From Buttiauxella sp035271705 (GTDB lineage Bacteria > Pseudomonadota > Gammaproteobacteria > Enterobacterales > Enterobacteriaceae), in NCBI RefSeq assembly GCF_035271705.1, contig NZ_DATERI010000123.1, positions 8,260 to 72,259 on the forward strand: a stretch of DNA of 64,000 nucleotides. The letters run 5' to 3'. The notes below the pieces were generated by a model that was not told where the DNA came from, searched no databases, and was given only the letters and a program-made list of their open reading frames with translations. Numbering within the stretch: the stretch's first letter is position 1; the number at the start of each line of letters is the position of its first letter. Of the stretch, positions 45,571 to 55,271 are shown one piece after another. Made by a program: the position numbers and the translations under genes.

Positions 45571-46347
45571 ATGCTTTTTATCCTGAAAAAATATATCGGC
45601 GGGCTGCTGCTCCCCTTGCCCTTTTTATTATTGGTGATGGGTATTGCGCTTTGCTTGCTATGGTTCAGCCGTTGGCAAAAAAGTGCAAAGACGCTATTAA
45701 GCCTGAGCTGGTTAGTTTTGCTGCTGATTAGCCTGCAGCCGGTGGCTGACAAAATGCTCAAGCCTATTGAAGATACCTACCCAACCTGGCGCGGTAGTGA
45801 AAAAGTGGATTACATCGTGGTGCTTGGCGGCGGCTATACATGGAACCCAGAATGGGCACCAAGTTCCAATCTTATCAACAATAGTTTGCCACGCGTGACC
45901 GAAGCGGTACGTCTGTGGCAGGCTAATCCCCGCGCAAAAATGATCTTTACCGGTGCACGAGCGGTGACAAATCCGGTCAGTACCGCAGAAGCAGGGGCTC
46001 GGGTGGCAGAAAGCCTTGGGGTTCCGCGCTCGCAAATCATCACGCTTGAAGAACCAAAAGATACTGAAGAAGAAGCGGCAGCGGTTGCAAAAACCCTTGG
46101 ACATCAGCCATTTTTATTGGTGAGTTCCGCATCCCATCTGCCGCGTGCGGTGATTTTCTTCCGTCATGCTGGGTTGAATCCGATTCCCGCACCGGCTAAT
46201 CAAATGGCCATTACATCACCACTTAATCCATGGGAGCGAATTATCCCAGCGCCGGTTTGGTTAATGCACAGCGATCGTGCCATTTATGAAAGTGTGGGAC
46301 GCGTCTGGCAATGGTTAAAAGGATCGTCAGGAGAGCCAGGGCATTAA
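45571..46347 (+). CDS. elyC: Envelope biogenesis factor ElyC (DUF218)
   Basis: Inner-membrane protein needed for peptidoglycan assembly at low temperature in E. coli; it acts in undecaprenyl-phosphate metabolism. 258 residues. Two N-terminal membrane segments (about 9-30 and 38-56) precede a DUF218 domain with VDYIVVLGGGYTWNPEWAPS, TAEAGARVAESLGVP and LVSSASHLPRAVIFFRHAGL. Length as in E. coli (259). Divergent from cmoM; its last 21 bases overlap the end of ycbJ. Confidence 0.94.
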   Translation: MLFILKKYIGGLLLPLPFLLLVMGIALCLLWFSRWQKSAKTLLSLSWLVLLLISLQPVADKMLKPIEDTYPTWRGSEKVDYIVVLGGGYTWNPEWAPSSNLINNSLPRVTEAVRLWQANPRAKMIFTGARAVTNPVSTAEAGARVAESLGVPRSQIITLEEPKDTEEEAAAVAKTLGHQPFLLVSSASHLPRAVIFFRHAGLNPIPAPANQMAITSPLNPWERIIPAPVWLMHSDRAIYESVGRVWQWLKGSSGEPGH

Positions 46348-47220
46348 GTTTTTCGAAGCGATATCAAAGGCGGGTCGATTAAGTCGGCCCGACTGTAACA
46401 GCTGCGCGATGCAATCCCACAAGACGTACATCCACCGCCGCCACAAGAACGACTCAGCTACCGGTGCTCGCTGTAAATAATGCCAAAGCAGACTTTCCGA
46501 CTGCCCTTGTTCGTAGAGACGGAATATTTCATATTCACGCGGTGCCCAAAGCGTCATTCCAGGATTAACCATGGCCAGTAATTGGTCGCTGCGCCCGTCT
46601 TTCAGCATGCTGCTGAGCGTAAAGTTACCATGCACCAGCACGCAATTATCGTTGAAATCTTCGAATAAGCGCGGCATACATTCGCGGGTACGGAACAAGA
46701 TTCGGCGGTCCTGCATGGTCAGGCCATTATTGGGGTACTGATTGAGGGTCGTCCACAGCATTTCGACACGCTGCCGATACCATGAGGGCCAGATATTTTC
46801 TTGGGTGCTGTCGACGTGGCCCACACAACCACGGCTATCAACGCGATGCCAGGCGAGCAGCCCTTCCACAATTTGGTCTTTTAGATGTTCCCAGCGGTCT
46901 GGCGTGCGGGTGGGTGCTTCGACCGGCACGCCACGCAAGCGCTCCATTAAAAGCACGTCTGGCCCTGGGGTGTCATCATGCGTCACCACACCGTAGACCA
47001 CAGGCAAACGCACCGTACCGGATCGTGCCAGCATGGACATTTTCCAGGCGAGTTGCGCAGCAAGACCTCGGGTGCTAAAACTTTTCGCCAGCAAAGACAT
47101 CGCATTACCCTCGCTGTCATACAGCGACCATAGAGCGGTGTTTGGCTGTTCGTTGATGCACTCTATCCGGCTTAGTTTTTCACCCAGCAGATGACTCAAT
47201 TCCTTGCGTAGCAGCTCCAT
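46327..47220 (-). CDS. ycbJ: Aminoglycoside-phosphotransferase-like protein YcbJ
   Basis: Protein of the APH/choline kinase fold, of unknown substrate. 297 residues, the same length as E. coli YcbJ. Kinase-like features: GPDVLLMERLRGVPVEAPTR and the catalytic-loop-like NCVLVHGNFTLSSMLKDGRS, in which the usual HGD is HGN. That change suggests altered or absent kinase activity (inference). It overlaps elyC by 21 bases in a convergent arrangement. Nothing suggests a resistance role. Confidence 0.9.
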   Translation of the reverse strand: MELLRKELSHLLGEKLSRIECINEQPNTALWSLYDSEGNAMSLLAKSFSTRGLAAQLAWKMSMLARSGTVRLPVVYGVVTHDDTPGPDVLLMERLRGVPVEAPTRTPDRWEHLKDQIVEGLLAWHRVDSRGCVGHVDSTQENIWPSWYRQRVEMLWTTLNQYPNNGLTMQDRRILFRTRECMPRLFEDFNDNCVLVHGNFTLSSMLKDGRSDQLLAMVNPGMTLWAPREYEIFRLYEQGQSESLLWHYLQRAPVAESFLWRRWMYVLWDCIAQLLQSGRLNRPAFDIASKNLMPWLS

Positions 47221-47310
47221 GACTCATTACCCCTTGCAACACTGGTGTTTTTATAATGAGCTTGCGGGCGCACGTTGTCATCACCTGAGATCAATATGCC
47301 TTGAGATAAT

Positions 47311-47341
47311 AAAAAAACCGGCGTTTTTCGCCGGTTTTTTT
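47311..47341 (-). terminator. kdsB terminator
   Basis: AAACCGGCG (47315-47323) pairs with CGCCGGTTT (47329-47337) around a T-rich loop; A and T runs on both sides. It lies 56 bases past the kdsB stop and ends the ycaI-to-kdsB transcript; it may also act in the other direction. Confidence 0.88.
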
Positions 47342-47396
47342 ATACATGGACGTAAGCTACGCTCTGTACCCTACAACTTCAATGAGGACAGGTCTG

Positions 47397-48143
47397 TTAG
47401 CGCATCGCCTGACGGACACGCTCTAAATCTTCAGGCGTATCAACGCCAATACTCGGAACTTCTTTCGCGACGGCAACATGGATTTTTTCGCCATTCCACA
47501 GCACGCGCAATTGTTCGAGCATTTCGATTTGTTCAAGCTGGCTTGGTTCCCAGGTCACATAGCGACGAATGAAACCTGCACGGTAGCCGTAGATACCAAT
47601 GTGGCGCAGCAGAGAATCACCAATCTTTTCGCGAGACTGCGCAAAACGGTCTCTGTCCCATGGGATAGTCGCGCGGGAGAAATAAAGTGCATAACCCTGC
47701 GCATCCATCACCACTTTTACCGCGTTCGGATTGAATGCTTCTTCCGCAGAGTCGATTGGCACTGCAAGTGTTGCCATGCCCGCCTGGCTATTGGCCAGAT
47801 TGCTGGCAACCTGGCGAATGATAACCGGAGGGATCATCGGCTCATCACCCTGCACATTCACAATCACGGTATCATCGCTAAACTGGTATTTTTCAATAAC
47901 CTCAGCAAGACGTTCCGTGCCAGAGTGATGGTCAGCCCGGGTCATGCACACTTCGCCACCCGCCGCTTCAACAGCACGAGCAACGTCTTCATGATCGGTT
48001 GCAACAATAATGCGATCAGCTCCCGACTCGCGTGCACGGTCCAGAACATGAACCACCATTGGTTTACCGTTAATATCTTTTAACGGTTTGCCCGGTAAGC
48101 GTGTGGAAGCATAGCGAGCAGGAATTATTGCCACAAAACTCAT
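47397..48143 (-). CDS. kdsB: CMP-KDO synthetase
   Basis: Activates KDO with CTP for transfer to lipid A. 248 residues. N-terminal nucleotide-binding loop FVAIIPARYASTRLPGKPL, then HSGTERLAEVIEKY and VNVQGDEPMIPPVIIRQV, and ALYFSRATIPWDRD for KDO binding. Length as in E. coli. Its ATG overlaps the ycaR stop by 4 bases, so expression is coupled. Confidence 0.97.
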   Translation of the reverse strand: MSFVAIIPARYASTRLPGKPLKDINGKPMVVHVLDRARESGADRIIVATDHEDVARAVEAAGGEVCMTRADHHSGTERLAEVIEKYQFSDDTVIVNVQGDEPMIPPVIIRQVASNLANSQAGMATLAVPIDSAEEAFNPNAVKVVMDAQGYALYFSRATIPWDRDRFAQSREKIGDSLLRHIGIYGYRAGFIRRYVTWEPSQLEQIEMLEQLRVLWNGEKIHVAVAKEVPSIGVDTPEDLERVRQAMR

Positions 48144-48322
48144 GGATTAGTCTCGTCAGAAGTCAGCACTCGAGCTTCAGTTTCCAGCAGTACTGGAATA
48201 CCCTCGCGCAGAGGAAACGCCAGGTGATCAGGTTTGCAGATAAGCTCCTGCTTTTCCTGATTAAAGTAGAGCTTGCCGTTACAAACCGGGCAAGCGATGA
48301 TTTCAAGTAATCGATGATCCAT
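48140..48322 (-). CDS. ycaR: UPF0434/Trm112-like small protein YcaR
   Basis: A 60-residue protein of the Trm112-like zinc-ribbon family, function unknown in enterobacteria. MDHRLLEIIACPVCNGKLYF has the CPVC motif; a third Cys is in KQELICK. It is the last but one gene of the ycaI-msbA-lpxK-ycaQ-ycaR-kdsB run and overlaps kdsB by 4 bases. A longer in-frame version runs to 48499, inside ycaQ, but this start matches the family. Confidence 0.93.
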   Translation of the reverse strand: MDHRLLEIIACPVCNGKLYFNQEKQELICKPDHLAFPLREGIPVLLETEARVLTSDETNP

Positions 48323-48368
48323 GGTTACTCCAGAATGACCGCCATCAAAGGCGAAAGAATAACATAAC

Positions 48369-49604
48369 TCACGTGTTCTCTGGGCTAATTTCCCAACCTT
48401 CGCCCCATGAAGAAGCAAATTCCGTCGGGATATTACCGAGGCGAATCTGCTTAGCACCTTGCCAATAAGCAAAATCAGTAAATGCCGTATGCAGGCCATT
48501 AATCAAGGACTGGCTGGGCTTCGGCCCGTCCTCAAGGTACAGGCTGATAATCTCCAGTTCTTCGGATTTACGATGCATTTTTGCATCCACTCTCCCCACA
48601 AGCGCGCCTTGATGCAGCAATGGCAAAACGAAATATCCGTATTTGCGTTTTTCGGCGGGAGTGTAACATTCAAGACGATAAGAGAAGTTAAATAGCGCTT
48701 CGGCACGCTTACGATCCCAGACAACAGGATCAAACGGTGATAACACCGCAGTGTGGGTGGCCCGCAACGTGTTTTGTTCGGCTTTGGCAAGTAATGGGAA
48801 CTGGTCGCAGTGCAGCCACATTTCGCCAACACCCTCAACATTAACCGGGATAACACGCCCCTTTTCCTGCCATTGGGTGAGCAACGGCTTAATAGAGATA
48901 TTCTTCAACCGGTAATAATCAGCCAACCATTCAGGGCGGAAAATGCCGAGACTGCGCGCACTGTTTTCCAGCATTTGCTGCTCGGCATCGTGCTGATGGA
49001 TAAGATGCAGTTCATCATTCCAGTGCGGCATTACGCGCGAGGTTAGATCATAGACACGCTGAAAATTGCGCCGCTCAATCACCATGACTTTCCCGGCTGT
49101 AAATAGGCCCTCAAGATGTTTCTTGTGAGGCTTCCACTCCCACCACCCGCTCGTACCTTTGCGGGGATGTTCAAAATCAGCAGAACGTACCGGGCCATGG
49201 TTCTCAATATGAGTCAGGAGTTTTTCAATCTCTTCGGCATGCTCAACCATCCATTCAGGACGATACTTCCAACCCATTTTTTCGGGATTCAGCATCCGAT
49301 GACGGATCAACGAAAAATCTTTTCTCGGTAAAAAGCAGGCTTCGTGTGCCCAATACTCCATTAAATCGCCGTTAAGCAAAGCATCGTCAAGCCAGGTTTG
49401 CGGGAAATGCCCCAGACGGCTGAATAACACCAGATAGGGGCTTCGAGCGACAATATTGATGGTATCGATTTGGAGCAACGACATGCGGTTAATGGCCGCA
49501 ACAACATCGGTAGGTTTTGGGCTGCGGCGGGGCTTTAAGAGCAATCCTTGCGCCGCGAGATGGAGGTTACGAGCGGCACGTAAAGTCAGTTGCGGTACGG
49601 ACAT
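48369..49604 (-). CDS. ycaQ: DNA glycosylase YcaQ (HTH_42 / AlkX type)
   Basis: Glycosylase of the AlkZ/YcaQ family that excises N7-alkylated purines and helps unhook crosslinks. 411 residues with three winged-helix domains. The catalytic QxD motif is QID in MSLLQIDTINIVARSPYLVL. Other conserved parts are YWAHEACFLPRKDFSLIRHR, HPRKGTSGWWEWKPHK and VLSPFDPVVWDRKRAEALF. One residue longer than E. coli. The C-terminal 35 residues are the least conserved. It lies 50 bases after lpxK and 46 before ycaR. Confidence 0.94.
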   Translation of the reverse strand: MSVPQLTLRAARNLHLAAQGLLLKPRRSPKPTDVVAAINRMSLLQIDTINIVARSPYLVLFSRLGHFPQTWLDDALLNGDLMEYWAHEACFLPRKDFSLIRHRMLNPEKMGWKYRPEWMVEHAEEIEKLLTHIENHGPVRSADFEHPRKGTSGWWEWKPHKKHLEGLFTAGKVMVIERRNFQRVYDLTSRVMPHWNDELHLIHQHDAEQQMLENSARSLGIFRPEWLADYYRLKNISIKPLLTQWQEKGRVIPVNVEGVGEMWLHCDQFPLLAKAEQNTLRATHTAVLSPFDPVVWDRKRAEALFNFSYRLECYTPAEKRKYGYFVLPLLHQGALVGRVDAKMHRKSEELEIISLYLEDGPKPSQSLINGLHTAFTDFAYWQGAKQIRLGNIPTEFASSWGEGWEISPENT

Positions 49605-49654
49605 AAAAGAGTCCTGTCTTTAGCAAACTCGAATTCTGGTGCGCTAAATTAGGC

Positions 49655-50638
49655 TTAACGCACCAGCGCCAATAATGACTGCAATAACGCATCGGCTTGA
49701 GGTTGTGCCAGATGGGCATCCACCGGCAAAAACCACCAGTTATCATGACCGGTAACGAATACTCGGCATTTCACTGCGTCTTTTTCGGTCATTAACAGGG
49801 TCTGACCCGGTTGCACTAATTTCTCGACGTCACTTTCGCTTAATGCCTGATGGTCTGCGAGACTGACCGTACGAATCGGGGTCAAACCACATTGCTGTAA
49901 AGTCGCGAAAAAACGCGGCGGGTGGCCAATTCCAGCCATAGCGACCACGTTTCCCAGTGTATGTACCGGACGGCGCTCCCCCGTCAACAAATTAACCGCT
50001 TCACCTGGTTGCAATGTCATGCCGATTTCACCCGGTTGAGCCTCACCACCATTGGTGATGACCGCATCAACGGAGGCCAGACGGCCCGTTCGTTCCCGCA
50101 TCGGCCCGGCAGGAAGCCACCAGCCATTGCCAAAGCGCCTGATACCATCAACGACCACGATTTCTTTGTCACGCGCTAACGCATAATGCTGCAAACCGTC
50201 ATCGGTGATGATCAACTGCGGTTGTGCTTTTTCCACCAACATTTGCACCGCTTCACTGCGGCGTGGAGCGACAGCAACTGCAGCACCAGTACGCTGATAG
50301 ATCAGTACCGGTTCATCACCTGCCTGGGAGGTGGTGGTAGTATCGTCGAGCAACAAGGGGTAGTGCTCGGCTTTACCGCCGTAACCACGGGAAACCACCC
50401 CAACGCGGATACCGCGCTGCTGTAGTTGTTCAACCAGCCATATCACAACGGGTGTTTTACCATTGCCACCAGCCGTCAGATTGCCAACCACCACCACCGG
50501 CACCGGAGCACGCCAGGACTTTTTGACTCCTAACCGGTAGCAAAGACGTATTGCACCGCTCACCAAGCCGTACAGCCAGGAGAGCGGTAACAGCAAAAGG
50601 TAGAGGGGAGATTTTCCCGACCAAATGCGTTCTATCAT
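49655..50638 (-). CDS. lpxK: Tetraacyldisaccharide 4'-kinase
   Basis: Phosphorylates the 4' position of the lipid A precursor at the inner membrane. 327 residues. N-terminal membrane-associated segment (about 10-30) and P-loop VGNLTAGGNGKTPVVIWLVE (about 51-70). Conserved ITDDGLQHYALARDKEIVVVD and GIGHPPRFFATL follow. It starts 4 bases inside the end of msbA (ATGA-type overlap), so the two are co-translated. Confidence 0.97.
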   Translation of the reverse strand: MIERIWSGKSPLYLLLLPLSWLYGLVSGAIRLCYRLGVKKSWRAPVPVVVVGNLTAGGNGKTPVVIWLVEQLQQRGIRVGVVSRGYGGKAEHYPLLLDDTTTTSQAGDEPVLIYQRTGAAVAVAPRRSEAVQMLVEKAQPQLIITDDGLQHYALARDKEIVVVDGIRRFGNGWWLPAGPMRERTGRLASVDAVITNGGEAQPGEIGMTLQPGEAVNLLTGERRPVHTLGNVVAMAGIGHPPRFFATLQQCGLTPIRTVSLADHQALSESDVEKLVQPGQTLLMTEKDAVKCRVFVTGHDNWWFLPVDAHLAQPQADALLQSLLALVR

Positions 50639-52383
50639 GAACCGAATTGCATTCTATGTAGTTGGGCGTAAACCCCACGATGCTCAATCAACTCTGCGTG
50701 AGGACCGCGTTCCACGATACGACCGTCTTCCACCACCACAATTTCATCAGCCTGTTCAATGGTTGATAAGCGGTGAGCAATGACCAGTGACGTACGGTTT
50801 TTCTGCAGTTCATCCAACGCCGCCTGAATGGCACGTTCTGATTCCGTATCTAAAGCGGAGGTCGCTTCATCAAGAATCAGGATTGGGCTATCACGCAATA
50901 ATGCACGAGCGATGGCAATACGCTGGCGTTGACCCCCTGAGAGCAATACGCCATTTTCACCGATAATAGTTTCCAGGCCGTTCTCCATCTTGCTAATGAA
51001 GTCCATTGCGTACGCCATACGTGCAGCATTTTCAATGTCGGCACGGTTGTACTGTTGAGTACGTGCATAGGCGATATTGTTGGCAATGGTGTCATTGAAC
51101 AAATGAACGTTTTGTGAAACGAGAGCAACCTGATTACGCAGAGAGGATAAGGTGTATTCACGAATATCCACCCCATCAATCGTAATATTACCTTCCTGAA
51201 TATCGTAAAAACGCGTCATCAGGCTGGCGATTGTCGACTTGCCGGAACCGGAACGCCCAACCAATGCCACCGTCTTACCGGCAGGTATATTCAGGTTGAT
51301 CTTACGCAGCGCAGGCACTTCACGACCAGGATAGGTAAAGGTCACGTCACGGAATTCAACATCGCCTTTGGCACGTTCAATGACACGCGTCCCTTCGTCT
51401 TTCTCTTGCGCGGAGTCGAGAATAGAGAACAGAGTTTGGCAAGCCGCCATACCGCGCTGGAATTGAGCATTGACGTTAGTCAGTGATTTCAGTGGGCGCA
51501 TCAGTGCAATCATTGAAGAGAACACAACGGTAATCGTACCGGCGGTCAGCGTTTCCATCACACTAGGGAAACTTGCAGCGTAAATAACGAATGCAAGCGC
51601 CAGAGAAGCAATGAGCTGAATGATTGGGTCAGAAATAGATGAAGCTGAAACCAGTTTCATTCCCTGGCGACGCATACGGTTACTGACGTTGTTGAAGCGT
51701 TCAGTTTCCACTTCCTGACCACCAAAGATCAGGACTTCTTTATGGCCTTTCAGCATCTGCTCTGCACTGGTGGTGACTTGCCCCATGGTGTTTTGCATAT
51801 TTTTGCTGATATTGCGGAAACGTTTGGAAACCAGACGAATCGCAATTGAAACGATAGGTGCCAGGACAATCAAGATCAACGAAAGTTGCCAGCTATACCA
51901 AAACATCAGCACAAACAGGCCAATGATAGATGCGCCTTCACGTACAACGGTGATTAACGCGCTAGAAGATGAGGAAGCAACTTGTTCAGAATCGTAAGTA
52001 ATACGTGAGAGCAGTGTGCCAGTGGATTGTTGGTCAAAGAACGCAACCGGCATCCCCATCATGTGGCTGAACAAGCGACGACGCATGTTCATGACAACTT
52101 GCCCAGAAACCCAGGAGATACAATAGCTGGAGACGTAACTCGTCGCACCGCGCAGCACCATTAGCGCGATAACAACCAGCGGCATCCATAGCAACACCGA
52201 TTTATCAGTTTTTCCAAAACCATCATCCAGTAACGGTTTAAGCAAAGACAGCATATAGGTATCACTGGCAGCGTTCAGGATTAACGCAATACCAGCCACA
52301 ATCAGACCCGGCTTAAAAGGAGCAATCATCGGCCAAAGGCGGCGGAAGGTCTGCCATGTGGAAAGATCTTTATCGTTATGCAT
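50635..52383 (-). CDS. msbA: Lipid A export ATP-binding/permease MsbA
   Basis: Flips core-lipid A across the inner membrane. 582 residues: six membrane helices (about 20-320) and one ABC domain with Walker A GRSGSGKST, signature LSGGQRQRIAIARAL, Walker B ILILDEATSALDTES and switch His in LVIAHRLSTIEQAD. Same length as E. coli MsbA. It follows ycaI by 36 bases and overlaps lpxK by 4. Confidence 0.98.
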   Translation of the reverse strand: MHNDKDLSTWQTFRRLWPMIAPFKPGLIVAGIALILNAASDTYMLSLLKPLLDDGFGKTDKSVLLWMPLVVIALMVLRGATSYVSSYCISWVSGQVVMNMRRRLFSHMMGMPVAFFDQQSTGTLLSRITYDSEQVASSSSSALITVVREGASIIGLFVLMFWYSWQLSLILIVLAPIVSIAIRLVSKRFRNISKNMQNTMGQVTTSAEQMLKGHKEVLIFGGQEVETERFNNVSNRMRRQGMKLVSASSISDPIIQLIASLALAFVIYAASFPSVMETLTAGTITVVFSSMIALMRPLKSLTNVNAQFQRGMAACQTLFSILDSAQEKDEGTRVIERAKGDVEFRDVTFTYPGREVPALRKINLNIPAGKTVALVGRSGSGKSTIASLMTRFYDIQEGNITIDGVDIREYTLSSLRNQVALVSQNVHLFNDTIANNIAYARTQQYNRADIENAARMAYAMDFISKMENGLETIIGENGVLLSGGQRQRIAIARALLRDSPILILDEATSALDTESERAIQAALDELQKNRTSLVIAHRLSTIEQADEIVVVEDGRIVERGPHAELIEHRGVYAQLHRMQFGS

Positions 52384-52419
52384 TCAGTAAACCAGCATTA
52401 GATGAAATAGCCGCATATT

Positions 52420-54690
52420 CTACCCATTATCCCGGGATACACCAAACCACTGATGATACCAACGGGGTGAAATTTGTTCTCTGAAGCCATTGATTTGCCA
52501 TTTATCATTATTTATATCGATAGTAAGCTGACCTGAATGCGCCGTGTCATACCATTTGTATCCCTGAGATTTATAGTGTTGGACGACTTTCACTGAGGGT
52601 AAATGCCATGCGTTGTAGCGCGACGTTGATGCAAGCGCCGCACTTGCGGAAACAGCACGCAATAGCGGTGCGCTAGATGATGTACGGCTTCCGTGATGAG
52701 GAACCTGAATAATATCAGCACGTAAGATTCCCCACCGCTTCTTGAGCATTGCCAATTCCGCCTCAGCCTCTACATCTCCAGTCAATAAAATCCGAAAGTG
52801 TCCGTCACTGACCATCACCACACAAGAACCATTATTACCCGTCATGACTGGCTGAGTTGGGGGCCATAACACACTAAATTGTAAGCCCCGCCATTGCCAC
52901 TCCTGCCCTTGAAAACAGGGGTGATGCCCCGCCCAGCGCAGTGGGCTGAGAATTTTCAATGAAGGCCATTCTCGCTGCAAACTGATTAAGCCGCCGCGAT
53001 GATCGAGGTGCTCATGGCTTATAACAACTTGCTCAGGAGTAAGATTGTGCCAGCGCAACCATGGAATAATCACTTGCTGGGCCGCATCGCCACCAGGCCA
53101 GGCATTACCGGTATCGTATAGGAAAACTTTCCCTTGCCGTATCAGGGCTATAGCCAGCCCGTGTCCCACATCCAGCATGGTGATTTGCCACGCGTCGTCT
53201 TTTTTCTCCGTCCGCATGGTGGAAGCGGCCAGAGATACCATTAGGGCAATCACCGATAGAGACGAACTTCGCCATAACGACAACCGATGAATAATGACCG
53301 CCATCCAACCACTCAAGCTCAAAAGCTGGAAACGTTGGTCCACTTCCTGCCAGCCGTCAGGGAACACTGACAATGATGTAAAAAGCAGTGCCAGTAGCCG
53401 ATCAACTCCCCACCATAAATGCTCTCCTATCCACGGAATAGCGGTGAGCACTAATCCCGCCAACAACAACGGTACGACAGCAAAAGTAATCAGCGGTACT
53501 GCCAGTAAGTTCGCGATTAACGCACTAAGGCTAATGCCGTGGAAAATGAAAATCTGGAGCGGCATGAGCAAAATCATGATGCCAATTTGTAAGTGCAATA
53601 ATGAGAGCGGGTAACGATAAAGCCCTTTTGCCCTTGCCAGGAACCGTGGAAGTGGCATCCATTGATACCAAAAAATAAGTGATGCAACCGCCAGTACCGA
53701 TAGCCAAAAGCTGTCAGACAAAACTGTAACAGGGTCATAAATCAGAATACCCGTGATGCAGCAAAGCCAGACCTCCCACCCGGACCAACATCGCCCTTGA
53801 AGCCTTAGAAAAAGCCAGATAACAACCCCAATCAACGCTCTTACCGCTGGAGGGTTTCCACCCGCGAGCCAGGTATAAGCACCGGCCGCGATAACACTCG
53901 CGATTAAAGGCATTCTGAAATGAATTCGATGTGCAGGAAAACTCAACTGTATTAAGCGGGCGATAAGCCAGCCAACCATCGCAGCCAGTGAGATATGCAT
54001 CCCTGAAATGGCCATAAGGTGTGCCGTTCCGCTCTGGCGAAGTAAGTTTTTCTGCTCATCGCTCACTCCCGATCGGTCGCCAAATGCTAATGCCAAAATC
54101 ACGCCTTGATACGGCAGCGATTGAGTTGCACGTTGAACAGCTGCCAACCATTGAGCGCGTAAACTGCATTGTGGCTTGATTGCCTCAGCCGAGATTATAC
54201 GTGCGCTCAAAGGTTGGTGCTGCGCAAGAGCATATCTCTGGCTATCAAAACCCCCATCGTTCAGTTGGCCATGCACAGGCCGGAGCTGCAGTTTCATGCG
54301 CCAGCGTTGTCCAGCACAGACGCTACTGGGTAAGTAACTCCCTCGGCTCCTGATACCGACAGGCGGAAATATTTGTTTCCCCTCAACCGAGACCATTTCC
54401 CAATCGTGGTTTTGCTTACCGTCCGTACTCGTCATTACCGCTTCAACCGCAATAGGTTTATTGGCCCATTGTTCGAAAGGCGTCAGGCTTTCTCTTGCGT
54501 TGAATAGTGCCCAGCAAAAACACAACAGAGCGAATGCGACATAACGTGCAAACAGGTGTGGAATGAGCCCTATACATACTGTCGCAAAGAGAAGGGTTGT
54601 GATAATTGGCAGTCCGGGAATACCGGGCAACCATGCCAAAGGTAGGATGCCAATAATCGCACTGAAACATAATCTGATTGAATTCCTCAC
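52420..54690 (-). CDS. ycaI: ComEC/Rec2 family protein (YcaI)
   Basis: Likely inner-membrane channel for single-stranded DNA uptake. 756 residues: N-terminal membrane segments, an OB-like periplasmic domain (about 55-190), a Competence domain (GTAHLMAISGMHISLAAMVG), more helices to about 500, and a C-terminal metallo-beta-lactamase domain with HEHLDHRGG, LLTGDVEAEAE and VPHHGSRTSS. The start is GTG at 54688-54690 with AAGGAG 6 bases upstream; the alternative TTG 36 bases further up lacks a site. All domains are intact, although enterobacteria are rarely seen to be transformable. Together with sxy, the window carries two competence genes. Confidence 0.92.
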   Translation of the reverse strand: MRNSIRLCFSAIIGILPLAWLPGIPGLPIITTLLFATVCIGLIPHLFARYVAFALLCFCWALFNARESLTPFEQWANKPIAVEAVMTSTDGKQNHDWEMVSVEGKQIFPPVGIRSRGSYLPSSVCAGQRWRMKLQLRPVHGQLNDGGFDSQRYALAQHQPLSARIISAEAIKPQCSLRAQWLAAVQRATQSLPYQGVILALAFGDRSGVSDEQKNLLRQSGTAHLMAISGMHISLAAMVGWLIARLIQLSFPAHRIHFRMPLIASVIAAGAYTWLAGGNPPAVRALIGVVIWLFLRLQGRCWSGWEVWLCCITGILIYDPVTVLSDSFWLSVLAVASLIFWYQWMPLPRFLARAKGLYRYPLSLLHLQIGIMILLMPLQIFIFHGISLSALIANLLAVPLITFAVVPLLLAGLVLTAIPWIGEHLWWGVDRLLALLFTSLSVFPDGWQEVDQRFQLLSLSGWMAVIIHRLSLWRSSSLSVIALMVSLAASTMRTEKKDDAWQITMLDVGHGLAIALIRQGKVFLYDTGNAWPGGDAAQQVIIPWLRWHNLTPEQVVISHEHLDHRGGLISLQREWPSLKILSPLRWAGHHPCFQGQEWQWRGLQFSVLWPPTQPVMTGNNGSCVVMVSDGHFRILLTGDVEAEAELAMLKKRWGILRADIIQVPHHGSRTSSSAPLLRAVSASAALASTSRYNAWHLPSVKVVQHYKSQGYKWYDTAHSGQLTIDINNDKWQINGFREQISPRWYHQWFGVSRDNG

Positions 54691-54844
54691 GACAGTCTCC
54701 TTGTTAAAGGCAGTGTGAAGTATCAAAAAGATGGCGTCAGCTACGGATAATCAGTTTTACGAGAAGGGTTCCAGACTTTTGGAGCAGGATGAAAAAGCGG
54801 CATAATTATTTGCGAGCAGAATCGAAAACGATGATTTTGAGCAT

Positions 54845-54872
54845 AAAAAAACGGCACCCGTAGGTGCCGTTC
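54845..54872 (-). terminator. ihfB terminator
   Basis: ACGGCACC (54851-54858) pairs with GGTGCCGT (54863-54870) around CGTA. On the minus strand the stem is followed by TTTTTT. It lies 22 bases past the ihfB stop. Confidence 0.92.
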
Positions 54873-54893
54873 TTGAGAATCAAATCCGAAGAT

Positions 54894-55181
54894 TTAATTA
54901 CCGTAAATGTTGGCGCGGTCACGTAATTCTTTACCTGGTTTAAAGTGTGGAACGTATTTACCTTCCAGATCAACTTTATCGCCAGTTTTTGGGTTACGTC
55001 CGGTGCGAGGTGCGCGATAGTGTAAGGAAAAACTGCCGAAACCCCGGATTTCAATACGCTCACCTTCAGCGAGAGTAGAGGCCATATGCTCCAGCATCTC
55101 TTTAACTGCATCTTCTACAGCTTTCGCCGGGATGTGAGATTGCTGGGTTGCAAGTCTTTCTATCAATTCTGACTTGGTCAT
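54894..55181 (-). CDS. ihfB: Integration host factor beta subunit
   Basis: DNA-bending HU-family protein that pairs with IhfA. 95 residues, one more than E. coli (it ends ANIYGN). The DNA-binding arms include HYRAPRTGRNPKTGDKVDLE; the N-terminal helices begin MTKSELIERLATQQSHIPAK. It lies 90 bases after rpsA, behind a hairpin, as in E. coli, where it has its own promoter as well. Upstream of the ATG is GGAGGAAT, a strong ribosome site. Confidence 0.97.
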   Translation of the reverse strand: MTKSELIERLATQQSHIPAKAVEDAVKEMLEHMASTLAEGERIEIRGFGSFSLHYRAPRTGRNPKTGDKVDLEGKYVPHFKPGKELRDRANIYGN

Positions 55182-55232
55182 TATTCCTCCGGTTTCCTTT
55201 CAGGAAAATTAACTTACAGCTATCAATCGAAC

Positions 55233-55254
55233 AAGGGCGGCCGCAGCCGCCCTG
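55233..55254 (-). terminator. Hairpin between rpsA and ihfB
   Basis: AGGGCGGC (55234-55241) pairs perfectly with GCCGCCCT (55246-55253). On the minus strand it is followed by TTGTTCG, a weak T tract. It probably acts as the rpsA terminator or a partial one allowing read-through to ihfB. Confidence 0.6.
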
Positions 55255-55271
55255 ATTTAGTGCTCAGACGA

